A stretch of DNA of 64,000 bases from Opitutia bacterium Tous-C4FEB (GTDB lineage: Bacteria; Verrucomicrobiota; Verrucomicrobiia; Opitutales; Opitutaceae): assembly GCA_002304445.1 (NCBI GenBank), contig NEVA01000013.1, forward strand, positions 1-64,000, read 5' to 3'. Under the pieces are notes generated by a model. The model did no database searches, was not told the origin of the DNA, and was given only the letters and a program-made list of their open reading frames with translations. This document shows, piece after piece, positions 1-6,754 of this stretch (its first letter is position 1; each line of letters opens with the position of its first letter). Both the position numbers and the translations under genes were made by a program.

Positions 1-2
1 AG

Positions 3-74
3 CTATTTGCGCGGTTTGAGCGGGACTCGCTCACCACAGAAATTACCTTCGATGATTCTAACTCACTGTTCTAA
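3..74 (+). CDS. C-terminal fragment of an unidentified protein, cut by the window edge
   Basis: An open frame runs from the first bases to a TAA at 72-74 and would encode about 23 residues ending FDDSNSLF. The tail is acidic and hydrophilic, as many protein C-termini are, but it is too short to assign to a family. It lies in the low-GC accessory segment, just upstream of the VapBC remnant, and may be the end of a preceding gene cassette. It could also be a chance frame; no function is proposed. Confidence 0.2.
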   Translation, partial: LFARFERDSLTTEITFDDSNSLF

Positions 75-84
75 AGCACTTTAA

Positions 85-177
85 TTCCGGACACTAGTGG
101 TTCGGGATATCAAATCACTGCGCGGTTATTTAAAGGGAATCGATACTTCATTCGTTCGCGACGGCGACCGCGTATGA
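85..177 (+). pseudogene. vapB: Truncated VapB/AbrB-type antitoxin, C-terminal tail only
   Basis: The frame that ends at TGA 175-177 carries the tail SLRGYLKGIDTSFVRDGDRV, which I recognise as the usual C-terminus of AbrB/SpoVT-fold VapB antitoxins, the part that wraps the toxin groove. A stop (TAA at 82-84) cuts this frame, so no N-terminal DNA-binding swapped-hairpin domain can be encoded; the longest product from GTG 97 is about 26 residues. The stop overlaps the toxin start as ATGA, the normal translational coupling of vapBC pairs. A frameshift further upstream or a cassette junction could explain the loss. Without the DNA-binding domain it could not autoregulate, though the toxin-binding peptide may survive. 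Confidence 0.5.
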
Positions 178-554
178 ATGTTGCAGATTCGTCTGCATGG
201 CTCGCCTATTTCGCCGACGAGCCGACTGCTGACTTTTTCTCTCAGGCAATCGAAGATGCGGAATTATTGATCGTTCCTTCTGTTTGTGTTTACGAAGTGT
301 TTAAAGTTATTGTCCAAGAAAAGGGTGAAGATGATGCTTTTCCGGCAATCGCAGCAATGCAGCAGGGTAAGGTCGTAGATTTAGATGCGGATCTCGCTAT
401 TGAGGCCGCTGCCGTTGGAAATGATGAGAAATTGGCATTCGCTGATTCAATTATTTATACGATCACGCAGAAATATAATGCGACGCTCTGGACACAAGAC
501 GGACACTTTGCCCAGAAGCCCGGAGTTCAATACATCGAAAAGAAAAAATCCTGA
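174..554 (+). CDS. vapC: VapC-family PIN-domain toxin (ribonuclease)
   Basis: The 126-residue product is a complete PIN domain, the Mg-dependent endoribonuclease of type II toxin-antitoxin systems, which usually cleaves tRNA or rRNA. The four acidic metal-binding positions are visible: D5 (VADSSAW), E41 (CVYEVF), D91 (LAFADSIIY) and D109 (LWTQDGHF). Length is normal for the family. The start ATG overlaps the antitoxin remnant by ATGA. GC content is clearly lower than in the rest of the window, which fits recent acquisition. An attC-like site follows the stop immediately, as expected if the pair sits in an integron gene cassette. All catalytic residues are present, so activity is plausible although the antitoxin looks broken. 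Confidence 0.85.
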   Translation: MNVADSSAWLAYFADEPTADFFSQAIEDAELLIVPSVCVYEVFKVIVQEKGEDDAFPAIAAMQQGKVVDLDADLAIEAAAVGNDEKLAFADSIIYTITQKYNATLWTQDGHFAQKPGVQYIEKKKS

Positions 555-656
555 GCCGAACCAGGCCCTACAGCGATGAACCGCATTTTCACGGATTGTG
601 CTCAGAGCAGCACACTCTGCTCCAACGCAGGTCATCGCTGAGCTTAAACGTTGGGC
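555..656 (+). repeat. Candidate integron attC recombination site 1
   Basis: The 102-bp segment begins GCCGAAC (555-561) and ends GTTGGGC (650-656), the form of R'' and R' core boxes (consensus RYYYAAC and GTTRRRY) with one mismatch between them. Inside, CAGCGATGA (571-579) and TCATCGCTG (632-640) are a perfect 9-bp inverted repeat in the position of the L boxes. The two 9-bp spacers between R and L boxes do not pair, as in the unpaired central spacer of folded attC sites. The next gene starts 4 bp after the R' box, the typical cassette arrangement. No integrase gene is visible, so this would be part of a cassette array or an integrase-less cluster. Confidence 0.6.
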
Positions 657-659
657 GAA

Positions 660-1154
660 ATGAAAAACTTTCGGTTACTCATTTGGTCGCTGTTGCTCCC
701 GAGCGCCGGGATTTTGTCCGGCTGCAATACGCCCGCCACATTTGAAGAGGTGAGTTTTGAGGTGCCATATCGCGCCTACAGCGGGGCCATTTATGCACTG
801 GAAGTTCCCATGCACCTCTCGGGAGTGCATGCGCCGCCCGGCTACGGAAAGAGCGTCGACTACTACGTTATAAATCCGACTTCCCCGAGCTGGAGCGGCC
901 CGGAGCTGGTTACGCGTGATACCCTCCCCAAGGGCACCCAACTAGAAATCGCATCGGTGCATCGATGCACAAATTGCATCTTCGACTCCGGGGATCGGCT
1001 CGAAGCAATCATTCGCATTCCCCACAATCGGACTCAATTTGACCGCCCGATCAAAATCCCGCTGAAATTCCTGAATTCACCTTACTCCCGGAAGGAAGCA
1101 ATGCAGCCGAACCAAACGCCACAGCCAACCCGGGACAAAGTTCCTCGTATCTGA
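660..1154 (+). CDS. Small putative lipoprotein, function unknown
   Basis: The 164-residue product starts with MKNFRLLIWSLLLPSAG and a lipobox ILSGC, giving a lipidated Cys22 and an exported, membrane-anchored protein. The mature part is polar, predicted beta-rich, and holds a CxxC pair (HRCTNC). I recognise no family. ATG 660 is preferred to the in-frame TTG at 651 because it places the signal peptide correctly and because 650-656 is the core box of the attC-like site. The C-terminal codons overlap the second attC-like site (1106-1169), which is common in cassette-borne genes. GC content is moderate. Likely a mobile-cassette orphan. Confidence 0.6.
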   Translation: MKNFRLLIWSLLLPSAGILSGCNTPATFEEVSFEVPYRAYSGAIYALEVPMHLSGVHAPPGYGKSVDYYVINPTSPSWSGPELVTRDTLPKGTQLEIASVHRCTNCIFDSGDRLEAIIRIPHNRTQFDRPIKIPLKFLNSPYSRKEAMQPNQTPQPTRDKVPRI

Positions 1155-1169
1155 GCTCAGTCGTTCGGC
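1106..1169 (+). repeat. Candidate integron attC recombination site 2
   Basis: GCCGAAC (1106-1112) and GTTCGGC (1163-1169) are a perfect 7-bp inverted pair delimiting 64 bp. The left part resembles the start of the first candidate (both read AGCCGAACCA). The following gene begins 8 bp after the right box. Internal L-box pairing is weak, so the site is less convincing alone; the spacing with the first candidate, one gene between them in the same orientation, is the main support. Confidence 0.4.
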
Positions 1170-1177
1170 AAAGTCCA

Positions 1178-1462
1178 ATGAACGCAGGCGCGATTGGTTT
1201 TCTCGTTTTGCTAACCTTATGTGTTCTGGCAGCGATGATTTTCCATTGGCGCATTAGAAATTACATGCGCGCTTCATGTGGAGCGGCGCTTGTAGCGACG
1301 ATCGCGTTCCAGGTCGTAGGGTTTATTCATCTCGGCCGCCTAGACGCGTTCTTTCTCGTAGCACTCGTGACCGGCGGTGTGCTAGGCCTGACGGTCGCCT
1401 TCATCGTTGGCGTACCATTTCTCATTACGCGTCGGAAGGCGGAGAATCCTCGTCCGCGGTAA
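1178..1462 (+). CDS. Small three-helix membrane protein, function unknown
   Basis: The 94-residue product has three hydrophobic segments (about residues 4-22, 34-52 and 57-82) and a basic tail (TRRKAENPRPR), predicting an inner-membrane protein with a cytoplasmic positively charged C-terminus. No family is recognised. The start ATG lies 8 bp after the second attC-like site, so it is probably the last visible cassette gene. Downstream, 1463-1681 shows no convincing third attC site or gene, and the composition returns to the high GC of the chromosome. Confidence 0.5.
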   Translation: MNAGAIGFLVLLTLCVLAAMIFHWRIRNYMRASCGAALVATIAFQVVGFIHLGRLDAFFLVALVTGGVLGLTVAFIVGVPFLITRRKAENPRPR

Positions 1463-1681
1463 GACGATTCAAGAGCAAAAAAAGAGGTCGCGCCTCGCTC
1501 GCGCGGTCGTTGTGAGGGTCCGTTGATTTTTTCCTGAAGTATCGCCCCAGCGGCTCACTCAAGCGCACGCCTCTCTGCGTCAAAATTGCAAAAAAACAGA
1601 CCCCACCCTTACCGCCCTAAACATCCGGCTCTCGCCAAACTTTAGCGGCTCCGTTTTGAATTTCACCGCCCCTTCCACGTC

Positions 1682-2512
1682 ATGCCCACTCCTGCTCCTT
1701 CGCCCCTCTTCGATCTCACCGGCCGCGTCATCATCGTGACGGGCGCCACCGGCGTTCTCGCCGGCTCGGCCGCACGCTACCTCGTCGCCCAAGGTGCCCG
1801 CGTCGTCTTCCTCGGCCGCGACCAAACCAAGCTCGACGCCGCCCGCGCCGATTGCATCGGCCTGCCCGGTGAAGCCGCCGCCTTCTCCGTCGATGTCCTG
1901 GATCGCACCGGCCTCGAAAAGGTCCGCGCCGAAGTCGTCGCCCGTTTCGGCCGCATCGACGCCCTCATCAACGCCGCCGGCGGCAACCAACCCGGCGCCA
2001 CCATCCCGCCCGACAAAACGTTCTTCGATCTCGACCTCGCGGCCTACCGTCAGGTCCTCGCCCTCAACCTCGAGGGCACGGTCCTCCCGTCCCAAGTTTT
2101 CGCGCAGACCTTCGCCGCGCAGAAGCGGGGCAACATCATCAACTTTTCCTCCATGGCCGCCGAGCGCGCCATCTCCCGCGTCGTCGGCTACTCCAACGCC
2201 AAAGCCGCCGTGGACAACTTCACCCGCTGGCTCGCGGTCGAGTTCGCGGCCAAATATGGCGACGGCCTGCGCGTGAACGCCATCGCCCCCGGCTTCTTCA
2301 TCGCCGATCAAAACCGCCGCCTGCTCCTCAACCCCGACGGCACCCCCACCGCCCGCGGGCAAGCCGTGCTCAACCAAACGCCCTTCCGCCGCTTCGGCGC
2401 CGCCGCCGAGCTCCACGGCGCACTCCACTTCCTCCTCGCCGACGCCTCCGCCTTCGTCACCGGCACCGTCCTCGCCGTTGACGGCGGCTTCTCCTGCTTC
2501 TCGGGCGTGTAA
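1682..2512 (+). CDS. SDR oxidoreductase, probable D-mannonate oxidoreductase (fructuronate reductase)
   Basis: A 276-residue classical short-chain dehydrogenase: the dinucleotide-binding TGATGVLAG motif is at 20-28, NAAGG at 97-101, the catalytic serine at 156/157, and Tyr170-xxx-Lys174 (YSNAK). The TGxxGVLxG form of the glycine motif resembles SDR-type D-mannonate oxidoreductases, which interconvert D-fructuronate and D-mannonate with NAD(H), replacing the longer UxuB family. The decisive clue is the neighbour 32 bp downstream, mannonate dehydratase, followed by a TRAP transporter. It should act in the cytosol in the hexuronate pathway. Substrate is inferred from context; a gluconate-5-dehydrogenase-like role cannot be excluded. 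Confidence 0.8.
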   Translation: MPTPAPSPLFDLTGRVIIVTGATGVLAGSAARYLVAQGARVVFLGRDQTKLDAARADCIGLPGEAAAFSVDVLDRTGLEKVRAEVVARFGRIDALINAAGGNQPGATIPPDKTFFDLDLAAYRQVLALNLEGTVLPSQVFAQTFAAQKRGNIINFSSMAAERAISRVVGYSNAKAAVDNFTRWLAVEFAAKYGDGLRVNAIAPGFFIADQNRRLLLNPDGTPTARGQAVLNQTPFRRFGAAAELHGALHFLLADASAFVTGTVLAVDGGFSCFSGV

Positions 2513-2544
2513 CATCGTCCGCCACTCCGCGCTCCGCCGTTCCC

Positions 2545-3753
2545 ATGCCTCCGTCCTCCCCCAACCTCATGGCCGAGGCCATGCGCTGGTTCGGCCCCGG
2601 TGACAGCGTCACCCTCGCCGCCATCCGCCAGACCGGCGCCACCGAGGTCTTCACGTCCCTCCACGAAATCCCCTACGGCGAAGCCTGGCCCGCCGAGTTA
2701 ATCGCCTCGCGCCGCGACGAGATCGCCGCCGCCGGCCTCACGTGGCGCGTGGTCGAGAGTGTCCCCGTTTCCGAAGCGATCAAAACCCGCACCGGCGACT
2801 TCGAGCGCCACCTCGAAAACTACCGCGTCACCCTCGAACGTCTCGGCGCCGCCGGCATCCCCGTCGTCGTTTATAACTTCATGCCCGTGCTCGACTGGGT
2901 GCGCACCGATCTCCGCCACATCCTGCCCGACGGCACCGAGGCCCTGCTCTACGACCCAGCGAAGTTCGCCGCGTTCGATCTGTTCGCCCTCGCCCGCCCC
3001 GGCGCCGCGGCCGACCACCCGCCCGCCGTCCGCGCCGCCGCAAAAAATTACTGGGAAGCCCTCGACCCCACGGGCCGCGACGCCCTCGTCCAGCAAACGC
3101 TCGACCTCTTCCCCGGCGTGCGTCTCGGCCTCACCCTCGATGGCCTCCGCGCGCTGCTCGCCCGCTACGCCGCCATCGACGCCGCCAAGCTCCGCGAGCA
3201 CCTCCGGCTCTTCCTCGCCGCCGTCACCCCCACCGCCACCGTCGCCGGCGTCCGCCTCGCGATCCACCCCGACGATCCCCCGTTCCCCGTCCTCGGCCTT
3301 CCGCGCATCGTCTCCACCGAAGCCGACCTGCGTGCGATCCTCGCGCTCGTCGACACCCCCGCCAATGGCCTCTGCTACTGCACCGGCTCCCTCGGCGCCC
3401 GCCTCGACAACGACCTCCCCGGCATCGCCCGCCGCCTCGGTCCGCGCATCCACGCCGTCCACCTCCGGAGCGTCCAGCACACCGCCGACGGCGTCTTCTA
3501 CGAGGCCAACCACCTCGAAGGCTCGATGGACATGCCCGCGGTTGTCCGCGCGCTCCTCGAAGAACAAGCCGCGCGCCGCGCCGCCGCCCGCCCCGATTGG
3601 CAAGTCACGCTCCGCCCCGACCACGGCCACACGATGCTCGACGATCTCGCGAAACCGCCGCCCGCGTGCCCCGGTTACTCGCTGATCGGTCGCCTCCGCG
3701 GCCTCGCCGAACTTCGCGGCCTCCAACTCGGCCTCTCCCGCAGCCTCGCCTGA
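2545..3753 (+). CDS. uxuA: Mannonate dehydratase
   Basis: The 402-residue protein aligns throughout with the UxuA family (Escherichia coli enzyme about 394 residues). Hallmarks: MRWFGPGD at 13-20, NFMPVLDW at 111-118, HPDDPP at 241-246, CTGS at 279-282, VHLRS around 305-309 and RPDHGH at 357-362; the His, Cys and Asp of the later motifs are the family's metal ligands. It dehydrates D-mannonate to 2-keto-3-deoxygluconate, the central step of glucuronate degradation. ATG 2545 is used; ATG 2569 would shorten the unconserved start. It sits between the SDR gene and the TRAP transporter in one direction, so the five genes are probably cotranscribed. Confidence 0.95.
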   Translation: MPPSSPNLMAEAMRWFGPGDSVTLAAIRQTGATEVFTSLHEIPYGEAWPAELIASRRDEIAAAGLTWRVVESVPVSEAIKTRTGDFERHLENYRVTLERLGAAGIPVVVYNFMPVLDWVRTDLRHILPDGTEALLYDPAKFAAFDLFALARPGAAADHPPAVRAAAKNYWEALDPTGRDALVQQTLDLFPGVRLGLTLDGLRALLARYAAIDAAKLREHLRLFLAAVTPTATVAGVRLAIHPDDPPFPVLGLPRIVSTEADLRAILALVDTPANGLCYCTGSLGARLDNDLPGIARRLGPRIHAVHLRSVQHTADGVFYEANHLEGSMDMPAVVRALLEEQAARRAAARPDWQVTLRPDHGHTMLDDLAKPPPACPGYSLIGRLRGLAELRGLQLGLSRSLA

Positions 3754-3848
3754 AGTTTCCCTCGCGACGCCGTCCGACACGTTTCTCGGCTTCGGATTAA
3801 TTTGGCTCTGGTCTGCGCCGCTCAGTTCGTTTTCTTTGCCGAATCCCC

Positions 3849-4838
3849 ATGCGTTTCCCCTGCCTGCTTACCCTGCTCGCCGCCACCCTTGCCCTCGGTT
3901 TCGCCGGCTGCTCCGGTCAGCGTTCCGTCACCGTCATCAAGCTCGCGCACGGTCTCGACCAGTCCCACCCGGTCCATCTCGCGATGGCCTACTTCGGCGA
4001 ACGTCTCGCCGCCAAAAGCGGCGGCACCATGCGCGTCGATCTTTACTCCGGCGCCCAGCTCGGCTCCGAACGCGAGTGCGTCGAGCTCCTCCAGCTCGGC
4101 GGTCTCGGCATGACCAAGGTTTCCTCCTCGGGCCTCGAAGGGTTTGCCCCGGAGTTCCGCGTGTTCGGCCTGCCTTACCTGTTTCGCGATGATGCCCACC
4201 GCTGGGCCTCGCTCAACGGTCCCGTCGGCCAAGAGGTCCTGCTCTCCGCCGAGAAACGTTTTCTCCGCGGCCTTTGCTACTACGACGCCGGCACCCGCAA
4301 TTTTTACACCGTCAACCGCCGCGTCGAAAAGCCCGCCGACCTCGCCGGCCTGAAAATCCGCATCCAAGAAAGCCAGATCGCCCTCCGCATGGTCCGCGCG
4401 CTCGGCGCCGCCGCCACCCCGATCGCCTTCGCCGAACTCTACACCGCCCTGCAACAGGGCGTCGTCGACGGCGCCGAAAACAACCCGCCCAGCTTTCACC
4501 TCTCCCGCCACTACGAGCTCTGCAAATACTACATCCTCGACGAGCACACCGCCGTCCCCGACGTCCTCCTGATCAGCACGCACCTTTGGAACAACTTCAC
4601 CCCGCAGCAGAAAATCTGGGTCCAGGAGGCCGCCGACGAATCCGCCGTCAGGCAACGCGAAATCTGGGGCGGTGCCACCGAGGCGGCCCTCGCCGCCGTG
4701 CGCAAGGCCGGCGTCGAAATCATCGCGCCCGACAAAGCCCCTTTCCGCGAACGCGTCGCCGCCATGCAGGCCGATGTCGCCCGCGAGCAACCCAAAATCG
4801 GCGCTCTCGCCCGCCGCATCGAGGAGGTCCGCCCATGA
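3849..4838 (+). CDS. dctP: TRAP transporter solute-binding protein DctP, lipoprotein form
   Basis: The 329-residue protein begins with a lipoprotein signal (LGFAGC, Cys21), so the receptor is probably anchored rather than freely periplasmic. Family features: HPVHLAMAYFGERLA at 40-54, the conserved carboxylate-binding arginines near R150 and R171 (GLKIRIQE), and ELYTALQQGVVDGAENN at 196-212, whose terminal Asn contacts ligand in characterised members. These residues fit a uronate or sugar-acid ligand. It follows uxuA by 95 bp and overlaps dctQ by ATGA. Mannonate, glucuronate or galacturonate uptake is inferred from the operon. Confidence 0.92.
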   Translation: MRFPCLLTLLAATLALGFAGCSGQRSVTVIKLAHGLDQSHPVHLAMAYFGERLAAKSGGTMRVDLYSGAQLGSERECVELLQLGGLGMTKVSSSGLEGFAPEFRVFGLPYLFRDDAHRWASLNGPVGQEVLLSAEKRFLRGLCYYDAGTRNFYTVNRRVEKPADLAGLKIRIQESQIALRMVRALGAAATPIAFAELYTALQQGVVDGAENNPPSFHLSRHYELCKYYILDEHTAVPDVLLISTHLWNNFTPQQKIWVQEAADESAVRQREIWGGATEAALAAVRKAGVEIIAPDKAPFRERVAAMQADVAREQPKIGALARRIEEVRP

Positions 4839-5341
4839 GCCGCGTCAAACTCATCCTCGACCGCACCCTCGCCGCCACCATCTGCCTCCTCATGGCCGCG
4901 ATGGTCGTCAACGTCCTCTGGCAGGTCCTCACCCGCTTCATCCTCGCCACACCCAGCTCCTACACCGAGGAGCTCGCCCGCTACATGATGATCTGGATCG
5001 GCCTGCTCGGCGGAGCCTACGGCGTCGGCCAAAAATCCCACCTCGCCCTCGACCTCATTTCGACCCGCCTCACCGGCGCCCGCCAAAGAATCGTCGCGAT
5101 CTTCATCGCCCTCACCGTGCTGATCTTCGCGCTCGCCGTCCTGCTCGGCGGTGGCATCCGCCTCGTCTGGATCTCGTTTGCCCTCGGCCAGACCTCCGGT
5201 GCCCTGCAAATTCCGCTCGGCTACGTTTATCTCGTCGTGCCGGTCTCCGGCGTCTGCGTCGTCTTCTATGCCGTCGGTTGGCTGCTCGAAGCCCGCTCCG
5301 GCCAATCCGCCTCGGCCACCCAATCCGGCGCTCTCAATTGA
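4835..5341 (+). CDS. dctQ: TRAP transporter small membrane subunit DctQ
   Basis: A 168-residue protein with four predicted transmembrane helices and the family signature SYTEELARYMMIW after the first two helices. DctQ is the small membrane component that pairs with DctM to form the sodium-driven TRAP permease. The ATG overlaps the dctP stop by ATGA, and dctM starts one base after its stop, showing tight translational coupling. Membrane location and role are clear from sequence and order; the substrate is inferred from the linked mannonate genes. Confidence 0.92.
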   Translation: MSRVKLILDRTLAATICLLMAAMVVNVLWQVLTRFILATPSSYTEELARYMMIWIGLLGGAYGVGQKSHLALDLISTRLTGARQRIVAIFIALTVLIFALAVLLGGGIRLVWISFALGQTSGALQIPLGYVYLVVPVSGVCVVFYAVGWLLEARSGQSASATQSGALN

Positions 5342-5342
5342 T

Positions 5343-6638
5343 ATGAACGAAGCCCTCGTCCTCGCCCTCGTCTTCGTCGTCCTGTTGCTGGCCGGCGTCC
5401 CGATCGTCTTCACCATCGGGCTCGCCTCGCTCTGCGCCCTCGTCGTTAGCCTTGATCCCGCCGCCGCCGCCACCGTCATCGCCCAGCGCCTCGCCACCGG
5501 CCTCGACAGCTTTGCCCTGCTCGCGATTCCGTTCTTCATCCTCGCGGGTAATTTCATGAACCGCGGCGGCATCGCCCACCGGCTCATCGCCCTCGCCAAG
5601 GTCGTCGTCGGCCGGCTCCCCGGCGGCCTCGCCTACGTGAATATCCTCGCGAACATGCTCTTCGGCGCGATCTCCGGTTCCGCCGCCGCCGCCGCCGCCG
5701 CCAACGGCGGTTTCATGGCTCCGCTCATGAAAAAAGAGGGCTTCGACAAAAACTTCTCCGCCGCCGTCAACATCTCCTCCGCCACCACCGGCCTGCTCAT
5801 CCCGCCGAGCAACGTCATGGTCGTCTACTCCCTCGCCAGCGGCGGCGTCTCCATCGCCGCCCTCTTCGTCGCCGGCTACATCCCCGGCCTCATGCTTGGC
5901 CTCGGTCTCATGCTCGTCGCCGGTCTCATCGCGAAGAAAAATCGCCACCCCGTCGGCGAGAAAATCCCCCTCGGCGAAGCCGGCCGCATTTTCTGGGCCG
6001 CCCTCCCCAGCCTCGCCCTCATCGTCATCATCATGGGCGGCATCATCGGCGGCTGGTTCACGCCCACCGAGGCCAGCGCCGTCGCCGTGCTCTACACGTT
6101 TCTTTTGTCCGTCGTGATCTACCGCGAAATCAAGTGGAGCGAACTGCCCAAGGTCTTCACCGACGCCGCCGCGACCACCGCCGTCGTGCTTGTCCTCATC
6201 GGCGCCTCGATGGCGATGTCGTGGGTCATGTCCTCCGCCGATATTCCGCAAAAGATCTCCGCCGCGCTCCTCGCGCTCACCTCGGACAAGATCGTGCTGC
6301 TGCTCGTCATCAACCTGATCATACTCGTGGTCGGCACGTTCATGGACATGACGCCCGCCGTGCTGATCTTCACCCCGATCTTTTTGCCGGTCGTGGCCCA
6401 GTTTGGCGTCGATCCCGTCCACTTCGGGCTGTTGATGATTTTCAACCTGTGCATCGGCCTCTGCACCCCGCCCGTCGGCACCGTGCTCTTCATCGGCTGC
6501 GGCGTGGCCAAGACGAGCATCGGCGCCGTCATCCGCCCGCTCCTGCCCTTCTTTGCGATGATGGTTTTCGTCTTGCTGCTCGTGACGTTCATCCCTGCGC
6601 TCACCCTCTGGCTGCCGCGACTCTTTAAGTTGCTTTGA
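5343..6638 (+). CDS. dctM: TRAP transporter large permease subunit DctM
   Basis: The 431-residue protein is hydrophobic throughout (about 12 helices) and shows DctM motifs such as FFILAGNFMNRGGIA near residue 60, the small-residue run ISGSAAAAAAANG, and GTFMDMTPAVLIFTP in the second half. It is the ion-coupled transport subunit of the TRAP system with DctQ and DctP. ATG 5343 lies directly after the dctQ stop. An imperfect inverted repeat (CTACAGG at 6648-6654 with CCTGTAG at 6679-6685) follows the stop and may mark the end of the operon, although it has no T-run. Confidence 0.93.
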   Translation: MNEALVLALVFVVLLLAGVPIVFTIGLASLCALVVSLDPAAAATVIAQRLATGLDSFALLAIPFFILAGNFMNRGGIAHRLIALAKVVVGRLPGGLAYVNILANMLFGAISGSAAAAAAANGGFMAPLMKKEGFDKNFSAAVNISSATTGLLIPPSNVMVVYSLASGGVSIAALFVAGYIPGLMLGLGLMLVAGLIAKKNRHPVGEKIPLGEAGRIFWAALPSLALIVIIMGGIIGGWFTPTEASAVAVLYTFLLSVVIYREIKWSELPKVFTDAAATTAVVLVLIGASMAMSWVMSSADIPQKISAALLALTSDKIVLLLVINLIILVVGTFMDMTPAVLIFTPIFLPVVAQFGVDPVHFGLLMIFNLCIGLCTPPVGTVLFIGCGVAKTSIGAVIRPLLPFFAMMVFVLLLVTFIPALTLWLPRLFKLL

Positions 6639-6754
6639 GTGAAATTTCTACAGGGTCATTCCGTTCGGTCCTTGATCACCTGTAGCGAAACTTTTCCGCC
6701 ACCCGGCGCGTTCGCGTGATTGCGAAATGCGCACCGGCTTGCTAGCGTTTTTCA

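Noticed and set aside
1463-1681. A third attC-like site after the small membrane protein
   Set aside because: No matching RYYYAAC/GTTRRRY pair and no palindromic core could be found.
1580-2515. A 311-residue minus-strand frame opposite the SDR gene
   Set aside because: Composition is repetitive Gly/Glu/Ala without motifs; the plus-strand SDR has all family residues.
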